Notes: generated by a model not told the origin, from the letters alone. A stretch of 64,000 nucleotides of DNA from an uncultured Bacteroidales bacterium (GCA_902780495.1 CACZFM010000007.1:1-64000), one strand, 5' to 3'. Counted from the stretch's first letter, positions 24,295 through 34,033 are shown. Translations and numbers: made by a program.

Positions 24295-26459
24295 CACGCC
24301 AAACGGAACAAGAGCGGCGGAACGGTGTAGGCCACAAACAAAACAGATGACATGCCAACAAACGTGACAGCCCCCAACGACACCATCGCCGGATGACGGG
24401 CAAACACCAAAACACCAATCGCCATCAACATAATAAGCGCAGACAGCAAAATAGACCGGCTGAACTGCGGCAACAAACGCTTGCCCGTACGATGCTGCGC
24501 CAACAAACCCTCGACCACAAAAATGGTGTAATCATCCCCCTGCCCGAAAATGAACGTAGCGAGGATGACATTGACGATATTGAACTGCAAGCCGAACAAG
24601 TGCATCAAAGCCACAATAATCAGCCAACTGAACAGCATCGGCACAAAAGCAATCAAGCCCAACACCAGACTGCGGAAACAAAGACACAGGAACACCAAGA
24701 CAATGAGCGAACAAACAAGACCCAAATAGTCGAAATTATCACTCAAGATGGTTGTCATCCTGCGATTGAGCGCCGCCACATCAAAGCGCCACTGCCACAA
24801 AGCCGCCATCTCGGCCGGTGAGAAAGCATTGACATCGCCCCCTGCAAAGGGTTCGGAGATACGCCGGCAGAACGGTGCAAAGAGTTCGGGCCTCAAACCC
24901 GCCTCCTGCGCAGCCGCAGAGACAGCCGCAGCCACCGAATCGGCATCGTGCGTGCGCCAGAAATCCCGCCAAAGCGTTTCCCTGCGTTGCAGTTCCGAAC
25001 GCGCCTGAGACAAGGTATAAGCCTCCCCGTAGGTATCGGCACGCAAGCCCTCGAAGAAAGCAAAATCAGCACGCTGGCGGGCAGTCATATAATTAAGGTG
25101 CGAGACATCGGGGTCAAAAAGCGGCCGCTGGCGGTAAGCCACCATGACCACCGCCGAACCCGCCAACAAGACAGCCAACAAAAGCGGTGCGAAATAGTGT
25201 CGCCCAGGCAAACGATGCACCCAAGCCGGCAAACAGATGTCACGGACAGGCGAGGTATGGACACGCATCAAGTGCGGCAAAAAGAGTACACAGAAAACAA
25301 TCGTCCCCACGAGATTGGCGGCAGCAAACAAGCCCAACTGGCGCAATGCCGATGCCTGCAACGGCAAAAGAGCAAGGAAAGCGCCGACAGTGGTGATATT
25401 GCCGATAACCAACGGCGAGACAACTTCCTGCAAGGTCTGCGCCACCGAAAGGGTGTAACGCTGATGGACCAACAGATGCAAGGGATAGTTGACCGCTATA
25501 CCCAACAAGACAGCCCCGATACCCAGCACGATAGCGGAAACCTCGTGGAAAGCCATTGCCAGTGCCGCCATGCCGAACAACCAGCCAAAGCCGACGGACA
25601 AGAAAATAAGGGCTATATCGCGCTTGACAGGAAAAGCATACCACAAGAGGGCACCAATCAGCAAAAGCGACAAGAGGATGGCCCAGAGGGTGTCACGCTT
25701 GATGCAATCGGCATTCCCGACCGCAATAACAGGCGCGCCCAATATACGCACCGAGACAGAAGGAACATCAGCCTGCACCTGCTTACAGACAGAGGCTAAC
25801 GAACGGACAAGGTCACCGTTACGCGCAGACTCGGTGCTGCCATAAGGCGAATCGACAAAAGCAAAAGCCAGGCGATGGTCGGCCGTCATCATATAGCCGT
25901 CGTAGGAAGTGAACAAAGACTGCGCACCCGCATACCGGCCCGACACCCCTTTGGACAGAGGCACAAGGCGCAAAGGGTCATTCGCCACAGCCGGCAATAA
26001 GAACGAAGTGCCGGGCGATGCCACCAAGGCCTTCGCCTGCAAGAGAGAGGCTCGCAACGAATCAGGCGCAAGACGACGATGGAAAACAGCATAGTCGCTA
26101 TCGGACAAGAAATAAGGCAAATGCGCATACACAAAGTCCAGGCGCGACAAAAAACCATCAATATCCACCTGCGTCACCGCCTCCGGATAATAATCCGCCA
26201 AGGCATCAATGGCACGACAGAGCGAATCCGGATGGTCGCCCTCGAAAATAACAACGATACGGGAAGCCTCGCTGAGATGGGTAAAGACCTGCATGGACTC
26301 GCTGTAATCGCTGTCAGAAGGCAAGAAATCGAAGATATCTTCCTTGTAACGCAACGAGAGAGCAAGGCACAGCAAGCAAACAGTAAGCGCCCCTAACAAC
26401 CCGAACAACCAACGTTTGCGGGATGCGAAAAAGACATATAAACGACTAATGACGCTCAT
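24273..26459 (-). CDS. MMPL/RND-family exporter of the aryl-polyene cluster
   Basis: A 728-residue inner membrane transporter in two homologous halves. Each half has one TM, a large periplasmic loop, then about five TMs (for example LFGLLGALTVCLLCLALSL near 18-36 and the block from IALIFLSVGFGWLFGMAALA). The second-half core LATFIFGQGDDYTIFVVEGL carries the acidic residues expected in RND/MMPL proton relays. Predicted exporters of this kind are standard in aryl-polyene and flexirubin clusters, where they are thought to move the lipid pigment towards the outer membrane. This is the last gene of the operon and overlaps the ligase gene by 14 bp. Confidence 0.88.
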   Translation of the reverse strand: MSVISRLYVFFASRKRWLFGLLGALTVCLLCLALSLRYKEDIFDFLPSDSDYSESMQVFTHLSEASRIVVIFEGDHPDSLCRAIDALADYYPEAVTQVDIDGFLSRLDFVYAHLPYFLSDSDYAVFHRRLAPDSLRASLLQAKALVASPGTSFLLPAVANDPLRLVPLSKGVSGRYAGAQSLFTSYDGYMMTADHRLAFAFVDSPYGSTESARNGDLVRSLASVCKQVQADVPSVSVRILGAPVIAVGNADCIKRDTLWAILLSLLLIGALLWYAFPVKRDIALIFLSVGFGWLFGMAALAMAFHEVSAIVLGIGAVLLGIAVNYPLHLLVHQRYTLSVAQTLQEVVSPLVIGNITTVGAFLALLPLQASALRQLGLFAAANLVGTIVFCVLFLPHLMRVHTSPVRDICLPAWVHRLPGRHYFAPLLLAVLLAGSAVVMVAYRQRPLFDPDVSHLNYMTARQRADFAFFEGLRADTYGEAYTLSQARSELQRRETLWRDFWRTHDADSVAAAVSAAAQEAGLRPELFAPFCRRISEPFAGGDVNAFSPAEMAALWQWRFDVAALNRRMTTILSDNFDYLGLVCSLIVLVFLCLCFRSLVLGLIAFVPMLFSWLIIVALMHLFGLQFNIVNVILATFIFGQGDDYTIFVVEGLLAQHRTGKRLLPQFSRSILLSALIMLMAIGVLVFARHPAMVSLGAVTFVGMSSVLFVAYTVPPLLFRLACHWRLIR

Positions 26460-27765
26460 CTATGAATTTGACCGGTTTACGGGACTTGGCAGGAAAATTG
26501 ATTTGCTGAATGACATCGGCAGGCAATATCTCCACCTCCGGCGCCACACGCAGACGCGCACGGAAACGGTCTTTCAGATTATGAATAAGCGACGCATGGT
26601 CTGCCGACACATCCGGCCGCAAACCTATACGCACTAACACATCGTCCGTGCCCGAAGAAGACGTGCGCGCAACCACTACATAGTTCAGGACAAAAGGCGT
26701 GTTGTCCAAAACATCGTTGATGGCAGGCGGATAGATGGTGGTTCCTTTGAGCTTGAGCATATTGTTTTTCCGTCCGAGCAAAGGCGTAAGGCGGTAGGAA
26801 TGACGTCCGCAACGGCAGGGCTCCACCACCTTGGCAGCAATATCACCCGTGCGGAAACGCAGCAACGGCATAGCCTCCACGCCTAAAGTGGTGATAACCA
26901 CCTCGCCCGGCATACCGTCCGGGACAGGCATACCGTCATCGCCGATAATCTCAACAATGATAAGTTCGGGATGAACATGTCCGCCGCAGCCGAACTCACA
27001 CTCCGAGAAAGTGGCAGACATCTCCGTAGAAGAATAGGTGGCAAAAAGATGCACTTCAGGCCATTTCTCGTGAATCCGCTGTCCGAGCAAATTGAGGGAG
27101 AAATCCTGATTACGCAGGCCTTCGCCGATACCGATAATCTTGCGAATGGAGGAATGGCGATAGTCTATGCCGTTCTGCTCCGCATATTCGATGAGACGGA
27201 GAATGAAAGAAGGCACACACATAATGGCCGTCGGATGCAGCCGCATAATGGTATCCCATTGCAACTCCGGCACACCATTCCCCACACGGATAATACCCGC
27301 ACCCAGGTCACGGATGCCCAACCAATAGGCCAGCCCCGCCATAAAGCGTTTGTCAATGGTGGTCATGAGCTGCAACACATCGCCCTTACCAAGGCCTGCA
27401 CAAGCAAACGACTTATGCTCATTAAACGCCAAGCGCTGCAAATCCCGTTCGGAACAACCAAAGGTGACAGGGTCACCCAAGGTGCCGGAAGTGGTGATAT
27501 AATCAATAATCTGCTCACGCGGGATACAGAGAAAATCCCAGTTACGACGCTGCAAATCGGCTTTCTCGGTGAAAGGCAGACGCGCCAAATCCTCGAGATG
27601 CGTAACAGAGGAGATGTCAATCCGATTACGGGAGAAGAGTTCCCGATAGTAAGGAGAATGCTCGGCCAAATACTCCAACTGACGGGCAAGGAGTTCCTCC
27701 TGATAGGCCTTGATACGTTCTACAGATTCAAATTCAATATCCATTGTAAAAACTCGTTTTTCCAT
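26446..27765 (-). CDS. PaaK-type AMP-dependent acyl/aryl-CoA (or ACP) ligase
   Basis: A 439-residue ANL-superfamily ligase close to phenylacetate-CoA ligase. Visible motifs are the phosphate loop TTSGTLGDPVTFGCS, the metal-site-like cysteine/histidine segment FSECEFGCGGHVHPELI, the hinge region LLRFRTGDIAAKVVEPCRCG and LLGRKNNMLKLKGTTIYPPA. In this context it should activate the aryl carboxylic acid starter made by the ammonia-lyase at 40571-42088 for transfer to CoA or an ACP. The start at 27765 has a purine-rich GGAAGAA upstream; ATG 27744 is the alternative. It overlaps the hydrolase gene upstream and the MMPL gene downstream. Confidence 0.88.
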   Translation of the reverse strand: MEKRVFTMDIEFESVERIKAYQEELLARQLEYLAEHSPYYRELFSRNRIDISSVTHLEDLARLPFTEKADLQRRNWDFLCIPREQIIDYITTSGTLGDPVTFGCSERDLQRLAFNEHKSFACAGLGKGDVLQLMTTIDKRFMAGLAYWLGIRDLGAGIIRVGNGVPELQWDTIMRLHPTAIMCVPSFILRLIEYAEQNGIDYRHSSIRKIIGIGEGLRNQDFSLNLLGQRIHEKWPEVHLFATYSSTEMSATFSECEFGCGGHVHPELIIVEIIGDDGMPVPDGMPGEVVITTLGVEAMPLLRFRTGDIAAKVVEPCRCGRHSYRLTPLLGRKNNMLKLKGTTIYPPAINDVLDNTPFVLNYVVVARTSSSGTDDVLVRIGLRPDVSADHASLIHNLKDRFRARLRVAPEVEILPADVIQQINFPAKSRKPVKFIDERH

Positions 27766-28538
27766 TGTCTTGATTCTTCCGTTCCTTTCGTTTCCGATGC
27801 GCCGAAGCCATGCCCGCCCGTGCGGTAACGCAGATAGCGGTGAGGAACCGCATTGGCGGTCAGTGCCGAGTCAAGCAACACCGAATTCTGATATCGCACA
27901 ACAGGGTCATCCTCACAATTGACGAGGAAAACCGGCGGACAATCGGCCGTGATATGTTTTTCGACGGACAGCGAATCGCGCATCGTGTCCGAGAACTGCC
28001 CCCATACACCCAACGCCCCACGCCGGCTGCGACGGTGCGTGAACACAGGGTGAGACATCGTTACAACAGGATAAACCGGACAGAGAAAAGCGGGACGATA
28101 AACGGTGCGATTATAGGCATACGCACTCATCGTGAGATGCCCTCCCGCCGAGAAGCCCATTACGCCTATTTTGCGCGGGTCAACATGGTCCTGCTCCGCG
28201 TGCTCGTACACATAACGAAGCGCATCCTCCACATCATCCAACATATCCGGATACTTCGGCCCCGTGCCCAAAACGCGAAAGCCCGTGATATAAGCGGCGA
28301 CCGTTGCCACATGATAACGGAGGACATAGGCATTGATGCCATTACTCTGCAACCACTTGGCAACTCCGACCCCTTCGGTCTTCATATCAAGCCACGAATA
28401 ACTGCCTCCGGGACAAACGACAACGGCAATCCCCGTATTATGGGCCGAATCCGCCAAGAAAGGCGTGATACGACTCGCGGCACACAAAACCGATGAAAGC
28501 GAAAGCAATATCAAAACAAATCTTATTCGCATATCCAA
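27720..28538 (-). CDS. Exported alpha/beta-hydrolase (esterase/lipase-like)
   Basis: A 272-residue serine hydrolase with an N-terminal signal peptide (MRIRFVLILLSLSSVLCAA; ATG at 28532 or 28538). The oxyanion segment is VVVCPGGSYSWLDMKTEG. The nucleophile elbow is GVMGFSAGGHL, the acid lies in VNCEDDPVVRYQNS, and the catalytic histidine is in RTGGHGFGAS. This resembles the acetyl-xylan-esterase/BD-FAE group of carbohydrate or acyl esterases. In the polyene operon it may trim or release acyl groups in the periplasm; that is inference. It overlaps the genes on both sides, so it is an integral member of the operon. Confidence 0.85.
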   Translation of the reverse strand: MDMRIRFVLILLSLSSVLCAASRITPFLADSAHNTGIAVVVCPGGSYSWLDMKTEGVGVAKWLQSNGINAYVLRYHVATVAAYITGFRVLGTGPKYPDMLDDVEDALRYVYEHAEQDHVDPRKIGVMGFSAGGHLTMSAYAYNRTVYRPAFLCPVYPVVTMSHPVFTHRRSRRGALGVWGQFSDTMRDSLSVEKHITADCPPVFLVNCEDDPVVRYQNSVLLDSALTANAVPHRYLRYRTGGHGFGASETKGTEESRQWKNEFLQWILNLNL

Positions 28539-29935
28539 TCTTTGTAACAGTTATATATTTTCTTTGTCCGTTCGCGATACCCCACCCCATAAGACACATC
28601 ATCCTGACGAATGAGAGGTTTGACGGTAACAGACAACTCCTTGGGAACACCGACCAAGAAAGGAGACTTACTCAACGCCGCCAAAAAGCCACGGAGGACA
28701 ATAGGACGTATGGGCAGGTGCAACTGCTCTGCCACATAAAAAGCCCCTCTATGGAAACGCAGCAAATCACCGGTCAACGAACGTGTACCCTCCGGGAAGA
28801 TGACAATGGAATACCCCTTGCGGACATACTGCTGCAACTGCGGAAGCATGGTATCTATTCCCTCCCCGACCGCAATGACACCCAACATACGGGCTGCCAG
28901 GCCAAAGAAGGGATTGTTCAGCACCGAATCCTTTCCGACAAGCACCATTTTGTCGTGCAAAGACAAAACGACCAAAGTATCCAACAACGAGGTATGGTTG
29001 GCAATATAAATCGCAGGCTCGGAAAGATTGATCGGCTCGGCATCCGGATCGGTGTATACATTATACGGCGCACCGGGGAAAGAATGCAGGTAACGAAGTG
29101 CCGTGGCAGACAAATGGGCACGCACCTTGGCTTGTGCATCCTGCTTGACAAACAAAAGGTAGAACGGCACATAGATATGCTCCGCCAAGACATACAGAAT
29201 AAACAATGTCCCCCAATAAGCAGTCCTGATATAACGACGAGGCAGTCCGTACACAACGGCCAGTACGCAAAGAATCGTATTCATGACAGAGATACGCGTA
29301 AAGTCTATCCCCGGACGGAAGAAAGATACCCGTTCCTCTTGGGGCGGATAGTAGACACGCACCGGCACAGGAATGGCCGGCGTCAACGCCCAGACAGAAA
29401 GCACCAGTAACAGCAATTCCGCCTCGTAACGCGGCGGAAGGCACCAAAGGCCATGAATACCATCCAGCGGATAAACACGAAAACCAGTCTGCGTATCCGG
29501 CAAACGGAGTCCGGTTTGCAGCGCAAACCAAAAGTTGGAGAAACGATTGGCAAACGTATTCTTGCGCGGCATATTAGCCTGCTGCAAACGACGGCTTCCC
29601 ACAATAATCGCATCCGGACGGACACGGGACATACGCAAAAGCAAGGGGATATCCTCCGGATAGTGCTGCCCATCGGCATCCAAGGTAACCACATGGGTAT
29701 ATCCCAATTCCTTCGCTTTCAAAAAGCCCTGCTTGAGGGCATAACCTTTGCCCCGATTGACCGGATATGAAACGATTGTCAGATTCGCATCCGACATACC
29801 CTGTACCACTTCAAGCGTGCCATCCGAAGAGCCATCCGCCACGACAATCACAGGCAGATAGGCCAATGTGCGAGAGACAACATCACGAATGGTGCTGACA
29901 TTATTATACGTAGGTATGAGGGCACAAGTCTTCAT
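28523..29935 (-). CDS. Fusion of GT2 glycosyltransferase and PlsC-type acyltransferase
   Basis: 470 residues, two enzymes in one chain. Residues 1-~225 are a family 2 glycosyltransferase (CALIPTYNNVSTIRDVV; VVADGSSDGT; THVVTLDADGQH; DTQTGFRVYPLDG) with dolichol-phosphate-mannose-synthase-like order. Two TM helices follow (~240-285). Residues ~300-470 are an LPLAT acyltransferase with NHTSLLD (H-x4-D catalytic dyad) and FPEGTRS. The fusion suggests sugar and acyl transfer to the same lipid carrier or headgroup at the inner membrane, anchoring the polyene chain. Glycosyl- and acyltransferases are usual in aryl-polyene clusters. The start overlaps the FabG gene by 4 bp. Confidence 0.9.
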   Translation of the reverse strand: MKTCALIPTYNNVSTIRDVVSRTLAYLPVIVVADGSSDGTLEVVQGMSDANLTIVSYPVNRGKGYALKQGFLKAKELGYTHVVTLDADGQHYPEDIPLLLRMSRVRPDAIIVGSRRLQQANMPRKNTFANRFSNFWFALQTGLRLPDTQTGFRVYPLDGIHGLWCLPPRYEAELLLLVLSVWALTPAIPVPVRVYYPPQEERVSFFRPGIDFTRISVMNTILCVLAVVYGLPRRYIRTAYWGTLFILYVLAEHIYVPFYLLFVKQDAQAKVRAHLSATALRYLHSFPGAPYNVYTDPDAEPINLSEPAIYIANHTSLLDTLVVLSLHDKMVLVGKDSVLNNPFFGLAARMLGVIAVGEGIDTMLPQLQQYVRKGYSIVIFPEGTRSLTGDLLRFHRGAFYVAEQLHLPIRPIVLRGFLAALSKSPFLVGVPKELSVTVKPLIRQDDVSYGVGYRERTKKIYNCYKDWICE

Positions 29936-30660
29936 GTATATAATCCGCCGTTAATACTGATACATTCACCCGTGATATAGGATGCGTCCTTCGAAACCAA
30001 GAAAGCCACTACAGATGCCACTTCCTCCGGTTCCGCAAAACGCTGCATAGGTATCTGTTTTGCAAGCGCCACTTCGTCCAAACCATCTACCATATCGGTA
30101 CGGACAAAGCCCGGCGCAACGGCATTAACCGTTATCTTGCGTTTTGCCACCTCCTGCGCAAGCGCTTTGGTGGCGGCAATAAGTCCGCCTTTAGAGGCTG
30201 AATAATTGACCTGCCCAGGCAAGCCTTTCAGTCCGGACAGCGAAGCCACATTGACAATACGTCCATACCGGCGACGAATCATATCCGGCAACAATGCACG
30301 AGTGACATAAAAGAAAGAGAACAGATTGGTTTGCAGCACATTCTCGAAAGATGACTGCTCCATAAACACCATCAATTCGTCTTTGCGAACACCCGCATTA
30401 TTCACCAGCACCGAGATGGTATCATCCGGATGCCCTTGCTTCCACACCTCCAATGCATTCGCAACCTCTTCGGCATTGGATATGTCAAAACGCAACAATT
30501 CTCCATGTCCCCCTGCTTCCTCAATGGAGCGAAGGGTAACGGCCGCCTCTTGGTCATTCCGACGATAATTGACAAGCACCGGAAAGCCATCTTGCGCCAA
30601 ACGCTGTGCAATGGCCCGACCTATACCACGACTTGCGCCCGTAATAAGTGCATATTCCAT
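29932..30660 (-). CDS. 3-oxoacyl-ACP reductase (FabG-like SDR) of the polyene cluster
   Basis: A 242-residue short-chain dehydrogenase that should reduce the 3-keto group after each chain extension. The nucleotide motif is ALITGASRGIGRAIA, followed by NNAG in VSVLVNNAGVRKDEL. The catalytic Ser-Tyr-Lys are in NVASLSGLKGLPGQVNYSASKGG. The C-terminus ITGECISINGGLYT is FabG-like. It is translationally coupled to the GT2-PlsC gene (4-bp overlap) and follows the FAD oxidoreductase after a 19-bp gap. It matches the ketoreductase (ApeQ-type) step of aryl-polyene synthesis. Confidence 0.93.
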   Translation of the reverse strand: MEYALITGASRGIGRAIAQRLAQDGFPVLVNYRRNDQEAAVTLRSIEEAGGHGELLRFDISNAEEVANALEVWKQGHPDDTISVLVNNAGVRKDELMVFMEQSSFENVLQTNLFSFFYVTRALLPDMIRRRYGRIVNVASLSGLKGLPGQVNYSASKGGLIAATKALAQEVAKRKITVNAVAPGFVRTDMVDGLDEVALAKQIPMQRFAEPEEVASVVAFLVSKDASYITGECISINGGLYT

Positions 30661-30679
30661 AGTTTCTATATTTACGATA

Positions 30680-32059
30680 TTACAAATACTTCATTGTTTC
30701 GAATGCAGCCATCGTTGTTCCCATTATGCCGTGCAATGCCAGCGACTGTCCCGTGAGAAACAGACCGTCCAGCGGCGTACGGGGAAGCAAAAGGGAGGTA
30801 TCAATAGTGCGATAATCCTTACGCGTGCCAAACGCCGCGCCTTCAGGGGAGGCAGTATAAGACAGCCAGGAAAGAGGAGTGGATGTCCAATATTCCACTA
30901 TCGCTTCATGAAGATGTGGTTCCACCTCGCACGCCAAGGAAATACACTCTTCTGCAAGACACTGCTTCAAATACAAATAGTCTTCTCCACGCTGCCCCTG
31001 TTTTGTTCCCTGCCAAGCAGAAACCTTTTGCCAAGCAAGAGGAGTCAAGATGTCCAATGCTTCACCATCCGGATAAAAATACAGCATGACATGGTCAATG
31101 GATGGAGTCGAAGTCTGCCAGCAATCGGTGCCCTCCCGATGGACATATACGGGACACGAAGGCGCTTGCAAGATACCGCTGCGCAAACGAATATTGACCG
31201 TGAAGATACCCTGTGTGTTCTTAAGTCCCGACAGTCGACGACGGTACACTGAACGCATCGTTGTATTGTCAGCCAACAAACTCATTGTAGCAGCCGGATG
31301 AAGCGAAGAAATCACTTCGTCAGCCCCAACATTCTCTCCCGAAGCCAACTGCACTCCTATCACATGGCGCTCTTGCTCCAAAATAGCCGTTACAGGCAGG
31401 TTGCAAAGCACCCTGCCCCCCATCTGCTCAATACCTGAAACGAGATGATTCACCAAAGTCTTTCCCCCTCCGGCCAAACGATGAACCGAACAGATAAAGC
31501 CATACATGATTTCGGCATACTCAAAAAGAGAAAGACTATCCTTGTCCATCTCCATAAGCAAAGATGCCGAAGAAAGCAGTTTCCGAAGCACAGGGTCGCC
31601 AATAGTCCGAAGAAGCCACTCGTAAGCTGATTGTTGCCAATAAGGGACGGCTGTTTCTCCGGAAGAAAGGGCTATCTCCTTTATCGCACACATATATGCA
31701 GCGATTTCTTGCTCCGATTGGGGAAAATAACCATTCAATGCCCGCAGAAACGCCACCTCTCCACATGGCAAAACATAATGGTCTCTCCCTAAGAAAACCT
31801 CCTGACCGGCCACTTGCTGCCAAGGAAGACTCAACATATCCAACTCTGCAAAGCGATGGTACAAGACCGAACCTTGTGTCAATCCTCCAACGATGTGAAA
31901 TCCCGTCTCAAAGGATTGCCCTGCCCGACAAAATGTCTGCAGACATCCACCGGGCTGCAGTCCACGCTCAAAGACAGTTACTTTGTCACCACGTTTGGCA
32001 CAAAGGTAAGCCACCTCCAATCCGCCAAGTCCTGCTCCTATGACAACGATATGCTTCAT
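30680..32059 (-). CDS. FAD-dependent oxidoreductase (phytoene desaturase/CrtI-like)
   Basis: A 459-residue flavoprotein. The N-terminal dinucleotide-binding motif is IVVIGAGLGGLEVAYLCAKR, followed by VFERGLQPGGCLQTF, the pattern of CrtI-type desaturases and retinol saturases. The C-terminal flavin segment is LFLTGQSLALHGIMGTTMAA. Homologues sit in Bacteroidota flexirubin/aryl-polyene clusters; the exact reaction (chain desaturation, isomerisation or ring modification) is not established from sequence. It shares one base with the dehydratase gene upstream, so the two are coupled. Confidence 0.85.
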   Translation of the reverse strand: MKHIVVIGAGLGGLEVAYLCAKRGDKVTVFERGLQPGGCLQTFCRAGQSFETGFHIVGGLTQGSVLYHRFAELDMLSLPWQQVAGQEVFLGRDHYVLPCGEVAFLRALNGYFPQSEQEIAAYMCAIKEIALSSGETAVPYWQQSAYEWLLRTIGDPVLRKLLSSASLLMEMDKDSLSLFEYAEIMYGFICSVHRLAGGGKTLVNHLVSGIEQMGGRVLCNLPVTAILEQERHVIGVQLASGENVGADEVISSLHPAATMSLLADNTTMRSVYRRRLSGLKNTQGIFTVNIRLRSGILQAPSCPVYVHREGTDCWQTSTPSIDHVMLYFYPDGEALDILTPLAWQKVSAWQGTKQGQRGEDYLYLKQCLAEECISLACEVEPHLHEAIVEYWTSTPLSWLSYTASPEGAAFGTRKDYRTIDTSLLLPRTPLDGLFLTGQSLALHGIMGTTMAAFETMKYL

Positions 32060-32397
32060 CAGATATTCATCTTAAGTTGTATCGCCATATCCGTTCCGGA
32101 CATGACGGCAGCGCTCAACGTGTCATCTTGCCACGACAATTGCAGGGTTAATGGTTCCGAAGTACCGGGGCGCAACAATTTCATGAACTTACAGAGCCGA
32201 ATGCCTGCAATCCGCACTTCGCGTTGCAAGGCTATGGATGCGCACTGACGAACCATTTCGATATTGCAAGCCCCCGGAGCAATAGGATTACCGGGAAAGT
32301 GACCGGCATAAACAGGACAGGATGGCAACAATTCGATGTGGAAGACGGCCTGTTGCCCTTGAATATTTTCTGATATGATGCGAAAATAACCGTGCAT
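32059..32397 (-). CDS. Small hot-dog 3-hydroxyacyl-ACP dehydratase, ApeI-type
   Basis: A 112-residue single hot-dog domain. The FabA/FabZ active-site motif is visible as YAGHFPGNPIAPGACNIEM, with the catalytic histidine in HFPG. This is short for FabZ (~145 residues) and matches the small dehydratase partner of aryl-polyene clusters. ApeI and ApeP are known to work as a pair in the proteobacterial system; here the ApeP-like gene lies 5 bp upstream. It should remove water to give each trans double bond of the polyene. Confidence 0.85.
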   Translation of the reverse strand: MHGYFRIISENIQGQQAVFHIELLPSCPVYAGHFPGNPIAPGACNIEMVRQCASIALQREVRIAGIRLCKFMKLLRPGTSEPLTLQLSWQDDTLSAAVMSGTDMAIQLKMNI

Positions 32398-32402
32398 AAC
32401 CC

Positions 32403-32819
32403 CTATTCTGCCAAAAAGACTTTCATTCGTGCCGTAGCAACAAGTTCATTATCTATCTTCGATTCGGCTTCCACCATGGTAACAGACTCCAATTGAGCAA
32501 TTACCGTTACCCTACTCCGGATGAGTTCTCCGAGACGAGGTAGACGAGAAACCGTAAAATTCTTTATGTCACCGATATATCCCACTTTCGGAGCCCCCTC
32601 GTTTTTCAGTCCCATCATAGCCGCTGCGGACTGGGCAATATGCTCCACCAATCCCGCCTCCAGCAAATGTCCGTCAGAAAAGAACCAATTAGTGTCCTGC
32701 ACCGATAAGGCAGTCTGTACGATGAGATTATCCACCGAGACAACACTATCAATCATCTTGATTGGCGCACGTTGCGGAATCAGTTGCTCTATTTGCTCAT
32801 GTGTGTACTGTCTATTCAT
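32403..32819 (-). CDS. Hot-dog dehydratase, ApeP-type
   Basis: A 138-residue hot-dog protein starting HEQIEQLIPQRAPIKMIDSV, as FabZ/ApeP proteins do. The motif region is FFSDGHLLEAGLVEHIAQSA: the histidine of the FabZ H-F-P-G-x-P-x-x-P-G site is absent and an acidic residue sits on the helix (E-A-G-L-x-E-H), the pattern I associate with ApeP-like partners. It probably forms a heteromeric dehydratase with the 112-residue protein encoded next to it. Its start overlaps the stop of the ketosynthase gene by 4 bp. Confidence 0.85.
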   Translation of the reverse strand: MNRQYTHEQIEQLIPQRAPIKMIDSVVSVDNLIVQTALSVQDTNWFFSDGHLLEAGLVEHIAQSAAAMMGLKNEGAPKVGYIGDIKNFTVSRLPRLGELIRSRVTVIAQLESVTMVEAESKIDNELVATARMKVFLAE

Positions 32820-34033
32820 AAAGCGCGAATAACCAAGGTGGAGTTGGTTCCTCCAAAGCCAAAAGAGTTGGTTAGGAAAGTGTTAAACTCTCGTTCTATC
32901 CTGGTAGCGGGAATGTGCAGTTTGGCACTATCCTCATCCGGATTCTCAAAATTAAGGTTGGGAGCAATAAAACCATGTTTCATCATCAGCAATGAATAGA
33001 TGACCTCACTGGCTCCCGCCATCCACATCTCGTGTCCTGTTTGGGACTTGGTGGAAGTAACCGGTATCGGGCTATCGCCAAAAACGCGATAAAGAGCCTT
33101 CGCTTCGTTGGCATCGCCCACCGGTGTGGAAGTGGCATGGGCATTGATGTAACCTATCTCATCCAAACGAACACCCGCAGCGCGGATAGACATTTCCAAA
33201 GAACAAGCGGGACCATCTACATTCGGGATGGAAATATGCTCGCCATTGGACGAGAATCCATAGCCAATCACTTCGGCAAGAATAGGTGCTCCGCGACGGA
33301 CGGCATGTTCATACTCCTCCAAAATAACCGTAGCGGCTCCACCCGAAGGCACCAGTCCATCCCTGTCACGGTCAAACGGACGCGATGCTTTCGTCGGTTC
33401 TGTTTCGCGCACGGAGAATGCGGATATACCATCAAACGAGGCCACTCCCAGCATATTCACCTCTTGCGCACCACCTGTTACCACCATATCCTGCAATCCA
33501 TTACGGATAAGGAGAGCCCCCAGACCGATGGCATGACTTCCACTGGCACAAGCCGCAGAGAGGGTCAGGTTGATACCCCGCAAATGAAAAAGGCAACCGA
33601 GATTCATCGTAACCGTTGAGTTCATTGATTGGAAAATGGCGCCTGCCCCGCAGAGCGTAGTGTCTTTCATTTCCCGAACGCGGTCTATCGACTTGACCGT
33701 GGGTTCCGCAGAAGAATCATTCCCATAGATGAGTCCCACCATTTCGTTCTTCAGGAGATCCTCATCTACATGTGCGTGCCGAAAAGCATCACGCGTGGCA
33801 CAATAGGCATACTTTGCCTGTTCCGGCATCATCGCACGGTCGTGCCGACTGAGTTCGTTTTTCAAATCCGGCATAGGCAACACTCCCGTCAATGCACTGC
33901 GAAAACCAAACTCTTTCCGAGCAATATCCACACCTATGCCGGAACGTCCCTCGTATAATGATTGAGTCACCTCATCCAAAGTCTGTCCAAGACAGGAATA
34001 AATACCTAATCCCGTTATAACCACCCGCCTCAT
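32816..34033 (-). CDS. Beta-ketoacyl-ACP synthase (FabF-like), third of the cluster
   Basis: A 405-residue ketosynthase with a complete Cys-His-His triad: SAACASGSH (Cys162), YINAHATSTPVGD (His299) and SQTGHEMWMAGA (His334). The C-terminal NSFGFGGTNSTLVI is the KAS II signature. It can carry out decarboxylative malonyl-ACP condensation. With two other ketosynthase genes in the operon, one may prime with the aryl starter and others elongate; sequence alone does not assign the roles. 4-bp overlaps on both sides (LolA-like and ApeP-like genes) indicate translational coupling. Confidence 0.93.
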   Translation of the reverse strand: MRRVVITGLGIYSCLGQTLDEVTQSLYEGRSGIGVDIARKEFGFRSALTGVLPMPDLKNELSRHDRAMMPEQAKYAYCATRDAFRHAHVDEDLLKNEMVGLIYGNDSSAEPTVKSIDRVREMKDTTLCGAGAIFQSMNSTVTMNLGCLFHLRGINLTLSAACASGSHAIGLGALLIRNGLQDMVVTGGAQEVNMLGVASFDGISAFSVRETEPTKASRPFDRDRDGLVPSGGAATVILEEYEHAVRRGAPILAEVIGYGFSSNGEHISIPNVDGPACSLEMSIRAAGVRLDEIGYINAHATSTPVGDANEAKALYRVFGDSPIPVTSTKSQTGHEMWMAGASEVIYSLLMMKHGFIAPNLNFENPDEDSAKLHIPATRIEREFNTFLTNSFGFGGTNSTLVIRAL

